Assembly: GCA_029204225.1 (NCBI GenBank)
Contig: CM055097.1
Coordinates: forward strand, 186,001-250,000
Length of the DNA: 64,000 nucleotides
Source of the DNA: Diphasiastrum complanatum
Taxonomy: Eukaryota; Streptophyta; Lycopodiopsida; Lycopodiales; Lycopodiaceae
Direction: 5' to 3'
Made by a program: the position numbers and the translations under genes. Positions 35,601 through 48,700 of the stretch are shown here, piece by piece. Position 1 is the stretch's first letter. Each line of letters opens with the position of its first letter. Under the pieces are notes generated by a model that was not told where the DNA came from, did no database searches, and saw nothing but the letters and a program-made list of their open reading frames with translations.

Positions 35601-38600
35601 GACAGTGTGACTTAGAGGCATGCATGCATACTATGCAGTAGGTAATATGTATGAGGGCCAATAATGCCCATGCAGATACATGTAGACACATGAATGACAG
35701 TAGGGGGCCATGCAGTCCTTCAGTGATGGGATGGGACCCCGCATGCATCACTAACCCATGCATGCAGCATGAACGATGGGTGTCAGCAGCAACTACCACC
35801 TACTGCATCCAAGCTAACTCACACTGGGCTAGGAGGGGCATTCTATAAGAGAGTGCATTGGCTGGGTGGTTCAGCCTAGATTTGCTTTCTACGTGGTTAC
35901 TCTGTTACTAACATTGGTATCAAAGCAGGCAATTTTGGAGATTAGAGGGAGGAGGATTAGTGCACTCTTTCGGCTTCTTGTAGCGGCCATCTGGAGGAGT
36001 ATTTTTGAGCAGTTTTTGGGAGCCTGGAGGGCGCATCTGTTTCCTCCTCTCCAGCGCACATCACACATTGATTTTGGGCGCATATAGATCTGTTTTCCAG
36101 CACCCTCTTTGGGGTTCTCCAGCGCATTCTGAGAGGGAAATTGACACTATTTTCAGCAATTGAACTCCTGTTTTTCAGTGCTCTCTACACCTGTTTTTCA
36201 GCTCTTGAACTTCTGTTTTTCAGCTCCCTATCCACTTGTGATTCCAGTGCATTTATTTGGGATTCCAGTAAGGACATTCAGGGATTTCCCGTGCATTCAG
36301 AGACAAGTTTTCTAGCGCTTTCTAGTAATCAGATTGGGCGCAGTTCTAACAGCCCCACCAGCACACCTTCAGTGCTTAGTTCAGACCTGTCCAGTGCTGA
36401 TTTTCCAGGATTAAATCATTTGTTCTGAGCAAAGTTTTGGAGACTTTTCCAACGGCCTCCATTCTGGATTTTTGGGCATTTTTCCAGCGCATGCAAGACT
36501 GATTTTCTAGCGCACTAGAACTGAATTTTCGGCAACTTCTATGGCAGCAGTTTCAGCGCACCTTCTAATGCAACTTTGGGCCTCAAATGGTGACAATTTT
36601 TCCATGCATGCACTGTCCTTTTCCAGTCAGCAATAGGTTGCATGCGGTTCGAAGCTACGGTAGGCCGGAGTGAAAGATTGAAGTTCTAAATTCACAACCG
36701 TTTGAAGGCTGAGGGGATACTCTTGCAATTTCGTCGACGAGTGGGCTTCAATCTTCTTTCTATTTGTTTTTGGTTTTGCTTTCCTCTTCGAACTTTGACG
36801 TTACGACTCCCGAGGAAACTCCTATTTCCCCAGGAAAAGCCATAGACGAGCTCGAAGAAGAGGCCATTCGCTTTCAAGCAGAAAAGGCAGCAATGAACGT
36901 AGATGAGGAGTCAGTTCCCAGTGCATCTCAGTTACTTGTACCTCCTGCAATTCTTACTCATTTGGGAGACACCAGAACAAACCCCAGTATCTTTAAAGAT
37001 TTAAAACCGCCAACTTTTAATGGGGAAGGAAAAGACAGAAACATACTTCAGACCTTCTTTAGCAAGTGGAAAAACATACACGCACTGAAACAGACACCCG
37101 ACCACTTGCAAGCCTTAGAAGCTAGCCTATCCCTGGGTCCCATGGCCTACAAGTGGTGGCTGAACCTCCAGGAGACTGGGCTTTCGAGGAAGCTTTCCTA
37201 CGAGAGTTCTTGCCTGCCAACGAACTTGATAGAGCTTGGGAAGCCTGGGAAAGGTTAGTCATGGACAAGTCCCTTACCGAATATATCTCTCAGTATAGGG
37301 AATCTATCCTCACGCTGAAAAATGTTGATGACTATTAGAAAGTCAGGGTCTTTGTCCATGGGCTCCGAGATGAGTATAAGGTGGAAGTTCAATGAAACTC
37401 ACCTACTACTCTTCAACATTTTTCATACAAGAAAAAGTTAGATGTTCTGTTAAGTAAGTATGGTGATGCTTTTTTTGATGATTTACCCAGTGGTTTGCCA
37501 CCCATTAGGGAAGTAGATCATGCCATTAATTTAGTACTTGGTACAACATCCATAGCTAAGCCACCTTAGTCAGTCAGAAGATAGGGAAATAACTAAACAA
37601 TTAACATAATATCTAAATAAGGGATAGATACAACCAAGCAGTTCCCCTTGGGAAGCACCTGTCCTTTTAGTTAGAAAGAAAGAAGGGTCTGTGCGTTTAT
37701 GCGTAGACTACAGAGCATTTCACAATTAAGAATAAGTACCCAATCCCTCGAGTAGACGAGTTAATTGTTCAGGTCGACGGGGGCCAAATATTTTAGTAAG
37801 ATAGATCTACGTTCAAGGTATCATTAAGTCCGTACTAAGGCAGAAGATGTCCCAACAACAGCTTTCAGAACTCGTCACAAAGTGATGCCGTTTGGGCTCA
37901 CCAATGCTCCGACAACTTTTATGACCTTGATGAACAGTGTTTTTCGGCCATATTTAGGAAAATTTGTGATAGTTTTTCTAGATGATATCTTAGTTTACAA
38001 CAAAACTAAAAAAGAGCATTTGGCTCACCTCAGAAAGATGTTCCATTTGCTCAAAAAGCATAAGCTATTCGCAAAGAAACCTAAATGTGAGTTTGTTACT
38101 AAAGAAATAGCATATTTGGGCCATATCATCTCGAAAGATGGGATTAACACAGACGATTTGTTAGGGATTATGCTCATATAGCAGTTCCATGACAAATCTT
38201 CTTAATGGGTGTTATAGAATTGAAAATGGAGATAGAAAGGATCGTTAAATCGAGGTTTACCAACCTAGGAATCCTTGATGGTCTTCTACAACTCAAAATA
38301 GATCAAAATCAGCAACATGCAATCAACATGCAAGCAAATACAGTGACATGCAATCAACATGCAAGCAAATATGGCTACATGCAAGCAATCTGAAAAATTC
38401 TAGATGCATGCATGCAACATGCATGGACTAGTACTTGCACATGCAAACGGAAATTGCTAGCAAATTGTATTTTTGTCGACATGCAATGAATAGATCAAAC
38501 TTTCGAAGTAATCGGATCTGCTGGCTATGGAGGGCAGCGAGCAAGACGAAGAGGATGCGAGCATAAATTTGCATGAAACTCATGTCAGAGACTTGCTACA

Positions 38601-41600
38601 CAAACTAAAATGATAGTATATGCTGTAAGGAGCATTCTACCATCATTAATCTTGGAAATTGCTCCTCCAATTGGGTCGATTGGATCACGAATGCTTGCTG
38701 TCCATGAATTTCCAGCAAGAAGAACTTTACATTAGCAAGAATACAAAGCAATAAATCAGATCCAACAAGACACCAATCTAGGATAGCATTACACTAGCAT
38801 TAATTAGCAAGAGATTATATCACAAAAACAAATCACAAGAGCATATGTGAGAAGAAATCTCTCTCTCTCTCTCTCTCTCTCATAGTGCGCCCATCTAGGA
38901 GGAGGAGGAGGAGGTATCATTTACAGATTTGATGAAGTGCAATGGTGCCTTTCACCCTGTCATGATGAATTTGAATTCCAAGGCAAAATTTTGCCTCTCC
39001 AAGGTCCGAAACATCAAAGATAGAGCCAATTAACTTTTTACAATGATTGTTGAAAGGAGTAGAATTTCCTATCAACAATGAATCATCAACATAGACCGTC
39101 AACAATACATAATACTCATTCACCCTTTTGAAATAAACATTACCATTAGGAATGAATGGTATGAACCCCAATGCTTTGAGGACTTGATCTATCTTCTTAT
39201 TCCATTGCCTAGCGGATTGCTTTAAACCATATATCTTTTTAAAAGTAAGCAAACCCAACTAGGATGATGTCTACTCACATAGCCTGATGGCTGCTTCATA
39301 AAAATAGTTTCATCAAGTGTGCCATATAAATATGCTATTTTCTCATCTATTTGATGCATTTCCAGATCATAATAAGCGGCCAAAGCAACTAACAAACGTA
39401 TGCTAGCTTGCTTTACAACGGGAGAAAAGGTATCAAAATAGTCAACTCCAAACTTTTGAGAATAACCCTTTGCTACAAGGCGAGCCTTGAAGCGGGTAAT
39501 ATCACCTTCGGGTGAAAATTTAAGTTTGTAGAGCCATTTGCAAGCTATGGCCTTTCTTCCTGGTGGTAAAGGCTGCAACTTCCAAACTTGGTGTCGATAC
39601 ATGGACTCCATCTCTTCATCCATAGCTTTGCGCCATTGATCTTGTTTGTTACTTTTCATTGCTTCTTCATAAGTTGATGGAGCTTTCACAAAATATCCAA
39701 ATTCTCTTTGGAAGTGAACTGGCTCTCGTCTTCCTCTCCTTGGCCGTGATGTAGCAGCTTCCTCATCTTCAAATTCTTCTTCTTCCTCACCTGCATGTTC
39801 AATAATTTCTTCTTCTTCTTCTTCATCAAGAAGAGGTTCATGCATAGTTGGAACAATAGGCTGCCCTTTTGGAGTAGCATGAAACAGTTTGGAAACATCA
39901 TATCCTAGAACATTTGCTTCTTCCTTTTTCTGGAATATAAGATCATCTATGAACTTTGATTCATCAAAGCATACATCTCTAGAAAAATGAAATTTCTTTG
40001 TAGTTGGAATGTAAATCTTATAATAATTTGAGATTGCATCATATCCAACTAGAATTCCTGGCATAGCAGTATTGTCTAGCTTGTTGCGTTTAACTTTAGG
40101 AACAAATAAATATGCTAGACATCCAAAAATTCTAACATGTGTTAACTTTTTCCTAGTCCAACATTCATAAGGAGTTTTATCCTTATCTAGAGATTGTAAA
40201 GCGCGATTCTGCAAGTAATTGGCAGTATTAACTGCTTCCGCCCAAAATTTAGCAGGTAACTTTGCATGAATCATCATGCAGCTTGCTACCTCAACAAGAG
40301 TTCGATTCCGCCATTCTGCAACACCATTGTGCTGAGGGGTGTACACAGCCGTAAACTGATGTAGAATGTTATTGCTGGTACAAAACTCCTGAAATTCTCC
40401 AGAAATATATTCACCACCACTATCTGAACGTAGTTGTCTAACTCTCTTTGAAGTCTTAGAGTGCACAAAACTGAGAAATTCTTTAAATTTCGAAAGAACG
40501 TCACTTTTATTAGCAATAAAATAGACCATTGCTAATAAATGCCAATAGAGTTAACATGCAAAGGTCCACAAACATTTGTATGAACTAATTCAAGAAGTTC
40601 TTTAGATCTATGGCCCTCTTTATTGAATGGAGAGCGAGACATCTTGCCCAGCATGCAAGAGTCACATGGATGATATGAAGTGGGAATATTGATGTTAAAA
40701 TCAACCCCTTCAAACAACTTTTTCTTTGCTGCATCTAAAATGCTGCGCATACTCATGTGATAGAGATATGCCATAATGCATGCATTTTGTCTTCGACGGC
40801 TGAAACTTCGTCACATGCAATAAGAACTTTTGCATGATACAGGTTCTCCCTCAAGCCTGTTGTAAGCTATCTTCCACTTCTTATGTCCATTAGCCTGCAA
40901 TCATTGTCAAGAAACAAAACTTTGATGCCCACATCTTTCATGCGGGCCACTAACAATAAGTCCTTTTGCATGGTTGGTACATGCAATACATTTCGAAGAA
41001 CTTTAGAACCTTCAATTGTGAGTACTCAAGGCTTCCTATTCCTGAAACATCATGTTGACTACCATCTCCTAAAATGACATATCTCTAAGTGTAACTAGGA
41101 GAACTAGACAACATAGCTCTATAAGAGATGATATGAGCAGTAGCTCCAGAATCTATCACAGCTTCGGAAGTATTATCAGTCGAATTAAAACAATCTTCTA
41201 CACAAACAAAAGCTGCAGCTAGAGTGTTTTCCTCTTTGCTTGAGTTAGAAGAAAGTTGTTCCTCTTGACAAACATTGGCTTTACTATTGTTAGGCCTAGA
41301 ATAGCATTTAAAAGATGAATGACCAGTTTTGCCACAATGTCTACAAGCTACTCTAGGATTAGCCCAACATTTATCAAGAGTATGTCCTGGCTTTTTACAA
41401 TAGTTGCAAAAAGATTTCTTTGACTTAGGCTCAGATGATTCCACTTTGGAATCTTTATTGTTTGGATCTTGCACGCTTGTAGCTTGAAACTGGTTCTCGC
41501 GTCCTTTTGCCTTGCCCTTTCCTTTCTTCGCATATAAAGCTTTAGCTCCTCCTTGAGAAAGTGAACTGCCTTGCCGCATGAGATACTCCTCTCGAAGGCT

Positions 41601-42701
41601 TTGAATGACATCTTCAAAGGATTTACCTGTAAGAACAGGTCACATGTAGATGTAGGAGGGTGGTAGTGCTCGCAACAGGTACGTAAGTTTCTCCTCCTTG
41701 GGAGTTATTCTACCTGCACTTTGTAGAGCACTAAACAAAGATTGTAACTTGAAAAGAAAAGTATCACAATCTGAAATTCCATCCCACTTTAACTAGTAAG
41801 TTGCTCAAACAAATATAAGATTTGAGTTTGTGATTTGGACTCAAATCTTTGAGCAAGTTCATCCCACATCTCCTTTGATGTAGCAGAATTGGCAACAGTG
41901 AGAAAGATATCTTCTGAAACGGTTTGGGAAATAATTACTTTAGCTTTCGAATCTGCATGCAACTAGGCATTAAGATCTTTTAAATCTTCTTCATAAGCTG
42001 CTGTATTTATTACATCAGGTACATGCGGTTTGGGAATGGTCCCATCAACATAAGGCCACAGCTTCTCAGCTTGCAGGATTAGTCGAGTCTTTGATCTCCA
42101 TGCAAGATAGTTGGATCCATCTAGGATTGTTGTCCTTGCCTGAAAAGTAGAAGTAGAAGCCATAACTCTGATACCACTGTTATAGAATTGAAAATGGATT
42201 GCTAAATTGAGGTTTACCAAATACTAAAATGAAGGAGATTCCACCTAAAATAGTTGTCCATACAATTCCATTAGAGGAGAATGCTAAGCCTATTCGGGCT
42301 AAGCCTACCCGGTTTATCGTGAACGAATTGATGAAGATATTAAGAAACTCCTAGATGTTGGTTTCATTTATGAAGTCTAGCACACAGATTGGGTATCACT
42401 CATCATAGTGGTTCCCAAAAAAAATGGCAAGTTTCGTATCTGTGTTGATCTCAAAAACCTTAACGCGGTTACTATAAAAGACCATTTTCCATTGCCCTTA
42501 ACGACACAAACACTTGAGGAAATGGCAGAAGCTGAAGCTTTCAGCTTCTTAGATGGTTTTAGTGGCTATTTTCTAGTTTAAATAGTCCCAGAGGATAAAC
42601 ACAAGATGACTTTTGCCACGGAAAATGGCGTTTATGCTTATAACATAATGCCTTTTGGCTTATGGACCACAAAAACAAATCACAAGAGCATATGTGAGAA
42701 G

Positions 42702-42754
<53 letters not shown>

Positions 42755-45700
42755 TGCACCCATGTAGGAGGAGGAGGTATCATTTATCGATTAGAAACAA
42801 ATGATATGTGATGTACATGGCTTCCAAGTGTCAAAAGTAGGTGAAATAGGTGTCCCACATGGTAAGCATGCACTTTCCCTCTTCATGCAATGATTTGCCT
42901 TGGTCCACAAGTTTCCTATATAGGAAAAATGCGCCCTCCTACAACATGAGAAAATTCATATAGTTCCAACATATAGTTGGTAGCATGTAAAATTGCCCCT
43001 AGGGCCCCATGTACAACTTATGGGCCTTTACAATAAAATTTTTATAATGTTTACAAACTTGGTAAGCCTATTTAACTTTGAGAGAATACAACGCAAATTA
43101 AAATTGCATGGCGACCATAACAAACGGAAGGGAAAGGAGTTCGTCTGGGGGGGGGGGGGGGGGGGGCAGATCAATAGGAGAGTTTCGATGCTCTCAAAAC
43201 AGCAACAGACTTTTGAACCAGTTCCTAGGCCTGGGGAAGATTCATCCAAGTATATGAGAACTTTCGTTTTGGATGAAGAGTCCAAGCATACGCCATATTC
43301 CGTTGAGGATTTGAGTCTGTAGATCCCAAGCATACCGTTTCGTTTGAGGGATCCAGTTCTCGAGGATTCAAATAGAAACAATATTCCATTTAGGATGAGT
43401 ATCTACTTTATAGAAACAGAATTTGTGTTCCCGACTCAAAGGATTTTAGGCGCCAAGTATTGTATGAATGTCATGACAGCCCTAGTGTGGGACACCCAGG
43501 AATACATAAGACCTATGAGCATCTTCGTAGGCAACTCTTCTGGCCCAATATGAAAAAGGACGTCCAACGTTATGTAACCAATTGCCAGAAGTGTCAGATA
43601 AATAAAGCAGAGCGTCTAAACGCAGGAGGGTTGTTACAGCCATTATAAATACTAGCTGGTAAATGGGAAAGTATTTCGATGGATTTCATAGTAGGCCTGC
43701 CTAAGCAAACTCTCTATCTAAACTTACTAGTCAACCAACAACAACCAGAAGTATACAAAGTAAAAATTTATTGCTCTCTTTTCAACAATACATATAATGC
43801 CCTCATAACACTATAGGAATTGGTTGCAACGTCTTCTCCCAACCTTTGCTGCATAGAAAGTGATAAGGAATGGCTCTCATGGCTCTCATATCCCAATCCT
43901 CAAGCATCCCTTGATCCTGACACATACTATCGTCGACACATGGCAAACTCCATGCACAGCCAACACTTGCCACTTGGCAGTACCCTGACATTTAGGCAAG
44001 CAAATAGCAGGACCATCCATCCATTGAATCAAGTGTCCCAGTGAGCATATGACATGTGTCTTGTTGACCGGTCAACTCTACGTTTCAGGAGGCCAATCTC
44101 ACCAATCCAAATAAATGACCCAATATCCCATGCCAAAGCTCAGCACGAGCCCAACCAACTAGGATCCCACTAGGACTGACAAGATCAGGGTCACATGGCC
44201 AAAGTTATGGCCCCATGACCAATCTCACAGAAGGGCACCCACCAATCGTATGAGGTGTGTCAAAGTCATGATGTAGTGTAGTCGTGCGAGGTGTGTCATG
44301 GTCGCGACGTAGAGTAGCGGCGTACGCTACAAGTATGTGTAGTAGTGCGTAACCATCTGCTGTTGATAGAGCTTGCGTGTGGTTTTATGGGCAGGGCAAT
44401 TGATCGGAGTGGGCAGTCGGAAGCTTACAGTTTAGATGAGCTTACACTTTGGGAGCCTAACAATGACTCTTGAGTTCCAATACAAATTAGTTCTCGCTTA
44501 ACTACAATGGTCACCACGGGCCGATGCCAAGCCATTTCAATAATTACAAATGTACAACTGCCATTTAATTTTGTAAATATTGGGACAGGGAGTAAAAGCT
44601 CTGACACCACCCTTTCCCCTCAAGAGACATCGATGCCACATGACCAAGTACTCATGGACTAGCCGATTGCAGAAACGCCTTTGCAAGAGGTCCACAATGC
44701 CACGTGACCAAGTACTCATGGATTGGCCAACTGCACAAACGCACTTGCCACTGGTCCAATATTCGCGTTGGCCCATGGATCACATCTTCTGGCTCTTGCA
44801 AAGCAAACAAGTCATTTGACAAAAAGTTATTGCCATTATGTAAAACCCTCTTTAATCTTTAATCTAGAAACTTGAAATATAGGATACACTTTACAAGTTT
44901 CAGGCAACGCTAACTTATAAGAAACATCACTTATCTTTTTGACAATTTCTAGGGTCCACAATAATGCAAAGATAACTTATAACATTTGCCATTCTTAAGG
45001 ATCTTAGAGTGCTTCAATACTTGGGGAAATACCATGAACTCTCTTGGTGTACGGTTCTGATCAACATATGTCTTAGGTTGATCCATCTCTTCCTTGACAT
45101 TTCTCTTGGCTAACTCGAGCATTTCACTTATTTGAGCTAGAAAACTAGCTGCACTAGGCACTTTCTAAGGAATGCCTACCGGAGCAGGGTTTGTCAGCCT
45201 AAAACTATAACGAAGCTCGAAAGGACTTACTTTTGTACTTACATTATTTTTATCATTGGAAGCAAACTCCAATAGTGGCACATATCTCTCTCACTGAGTT
45301 TGCTTATCCCCCAACAAACGCTCTCAACATATCCTCCACGTTCTGGTTAACTCTCTCAGTTCAGCCATCCATTTTAGGATGCTCCATATTGCTCATTCTC
45401 AATTGGACCCCAAGTTTGGCCATTACTACAGTCCAAAAGTTAACAATAAATCGAGTATCCCTATCAGACATTACTGATGACGATAGCCCATGAAGTTTGA
45501 ATACATGCTCGATAAAGAAGTTAGGCACTGCAAATGCAATTTTCTTACCTGTTGGAATAGAATTGGCCATCTTTGTGAATTCACGCAACCAAGATAGAAT
45601 CATGCTATAATGAAGTAAGAGGCAAGTTGGAGATAAAGTCCATGGATATACTCTCCCATCTTCCTACAAAAATGCAATTCATTAACATTAAGTTTGACAT

Positions 45701-48700
45701 TTTACCAAATCTTTCAAAAATCATTGTATTGATTGTAACCTCAAATCAATTGGTGTTAGATCCTTGCTTGCCTCTTCACAAAATCTTTATTGAAGTTTTA
45801 TCCAAGAAAGGATGAAATCTGGACGTTTCATAGAAATTATCTTGTAAAATTTATGACTAGAATACTCTATTTTGTTTCTTTAAGTTAAAATTTAATGCTT
45901 CCAAATTTATCTGCAAGCAAATCAGAAAGCAAAATTGGACACTGAATAAGGTAGTCTCTAGTTAAACGTTGTTCCTTTGAAGGTTTGAGTAACTGCAAAA
46001 CTTTGTCAAATCAACATTTAAAATATACATGCCTTTGTTCTTTTAACAATTATTTTAACTCAAACCTGCCTGAGATGATTGTGCAGAGCAATGAGGTTAC
46101 ATGTAAAAGAACAGTATTTAACAAAAGGAAATTCACCAGTGTCCATTTCAGAAGTTTTACATTGTAATCTACTCAATATGATGAATAAACTGTTCAGTTT
46201 ATGGAGGGATTGGTTAGCATTTTGCTGGGTGCTGTCCAAAATTTATGAATTGTTATATGGAGACAAAGTTGCAAGACAAGATGTGTACTTTATTACATGC
46301 ATATGTTGTGGAAAATGTGGTATAGACTTATTTAACTTTAACTATTTGTATTTTTTATAGTTCCTGCACAAGCCTTGATGGAGGCCTTGCTTTTTAGCTT
46401 TGGTGTTGGAGTTGGTGTGCTGCACTTGCTCTGTGCAAACAATGGCAATCATGGTAATTTGGTTCCACAGCAGATCTCACTGATTCAAACAGGAAATGGC
46501 TTTTTGCCTGAAAAGAGTCATCATCTTGAGGGTGCTGAGGAGAACCAGTGCCTAGATTTGCGGGAGAAACAAGATCTGGAAGCAGGACATAGACATGAAT
46601 TTCTTAGGTCCACTGATAGTTTTGCTTGTCCTACCGAAGTCTTTTCTCAACAAGGTGATGGCGGCAAATCTGTTAGTTGTGAATTTGAATTGGAGGCTCA
46701 AACCCAAGGTTGTATGAATGAGCTAGAAGCAGAATTTCAGGCTGAGTTAGACATGATGAAGCAAAGCCTCATTGATATAAGCACATGTATGCAGGCAGGG
46801 GAGTTTTCAGACATCAGCAAGGTAAAATTCTATTTTTCCTTTCATAAAGAATTTGAAGCCAGACCAATGTCATTTTGAATGAGGTAGTGTGTACTTTTCA
46901 GAGCTTTTTGACAGGAATTGACATCCTTTTGTGCAAGCTCTCTTTAAACTCATTGGAAAATTAAGATTTTGACCAAAAATTATGGTCTATACTTAATCCA
47001 ATCACTTTGGGCTTTCATTCAAAATCAGGCATTTTACTGTAAAATGGACTTAGTACTTTTACTACCTTAGCTGAAGTATTTGGCACAATTTGCATATGGG
47101 ACACCAACAAACTAAGGTATACTTGCAATAGTCTGTATGATATCGTATTTTTACCAGCCAATTGAATCGGGGACATCATGGATTTCAGAGGGGTCTCCTT
47201 ACTATGGAGGGGAGCAAATATAAAATTGGTCCAGCTGAGTGCCCATCTGAGGGCAGCCTCAGCAGATGGCTAGTGGAACAAATAGCAATTTGGTTGTGAT
47301 TTCACAATACTGGTGATTTTACAAGAAAATTTTCTGTAGATAAGCCTGGAAATATATTACCAGCAAATGAAAGAATGCACAGAACTTCTTGAACAAGCAA
47401 ATTTGGAGGAAATTCGAACATAAGAACTGGTACCATTGGGACAGGAATGCAATATCAAGTCAGTTGACACAACTGCTCCTTTTGGATAATTTCATACTTA
47501 TCAAAGATGAATCTGAGGGGCTATCTTTTGAAGACATGTTTGCCGCTTGGCATTCCTATTTTTAGTCCAAAATGTTTTTGATATGCAAATTTTGTTGCAT
47601 TAATGATATAAAGGTATTGCAAGATAAAGGTGATGACTGTCCTGTTAAAGGTTATCTTGTTAAACAGTTGAAAATGAGTATACTTACACATTGTTCTTAC
47701 CTATTTTTCACTTGCCAAGCTCTTGGTTTGAATCGACAACTGTTGCAGATCACCGGTGGTCACTCAACAATTTCTTAAGATGTTCTTGTCCCATGCATTC
47801 TTACTGCTTATGCTTATATACCAACTTTGTGACAATGCACGTTCTCATCCAAATGAATGCTCCTGTTGCAATATGGCCTAGTCCTCATCCAAATGAATGC
47901 TCCTGTTGCAATATGGCCTAGTCATTTTCAGCCCACTTTTATTTTCACATATGTGCGTCAGATGCCAAGTGGCAAGGGAGTTGATAAGCAACTAAAAGAA
48001 ATGACGAATGGACCTTAGTGGGTATTCATGTATGCAAAGGATATCTAACCCTTGCCTATCACCATTCAGTGGTATGTTAGAGCGGTTTCACATGGAAGAG
48101 GGCCAAGTCCATTCAAAATATGCACTTACCCCTCAATTTGAAAGCACATGTCATTTCATGTTATTCCATGTGAAACCCCCTAAAAGTACATCACATAACC
48201 CATTTTTGTTTTTTATTGGAAGGGAGAGAAATGGCTCATTAGTGGCTCTAGGGCCACTCAAGATGGTTGGGGTATTCCCTTGGTAGCTTGACTTACCCTA
48301 GGTTGACACCTTTAAATGCCACCTAAGAGCAACTCCTCCTTGTGAAATGGGGGGGAGGCCTCTTGAAGTGGCTTCCACCAATCAAGGTGGAGTATTTGGG
48401 CCCTTTGCACTTATCCCCCACTCCATGTGAAATGACCCTTAGGAGTGATGTGTGTAGGTACTTGGCTGGGTGGTGATTGAGCACTCTGCTCCACCCAATG
48501 TTTAATCAGCGACTGCACTTAGTGTTCTATAACAGATTTATAAGTGGTATCAAAGCAAGGGGAGATTTAGTGGCCAAATCTAGTTCTAGTTGTCATGAGA
48601 GAGGCAATATAGCGCATAAGATCTGATCATAGGGAGAAGAACTAATGGGCAAGAAGCAACATTGTAAAATTTGGATTGCGGAAAGCAGATTTCACAAGAT

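Larger units (their letters stand above)
38210..42782 (-). mobile_element. Ty1/copia element in intron 1 with broken 5' LTR
   Basis: Left LTR 38210-38919 (710 bp; element 3' LTR) runs TGTTATAG...GGTATCA. The right LTR starts at 42178 with the same TGTTATAGAATTGAAAATGG and ends at 42782 with GGAGGTATCA, but its interior is replaced by gypsy sequence (42221-42667). The primer-binding site on the minus strand is TGGTATCAGAGTT (42164-42176), one base from the LTR. The interior has gag, protease, integrase and RT; RNase H and the polypurine tract are missing, and the pol stop codon overlaps the LTR edge. Flanks do not show a target duplication (ATGGG left, TTTAT right). Both LTRs carry an internal (CT)n tract. 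Confidence 0.88.

Noticed and set aside
42993..43322. 109-codon frame with a glycine run
   Set aside because: The frame is opened by the G20 homopolymer and flanks show no protein-like conservation.
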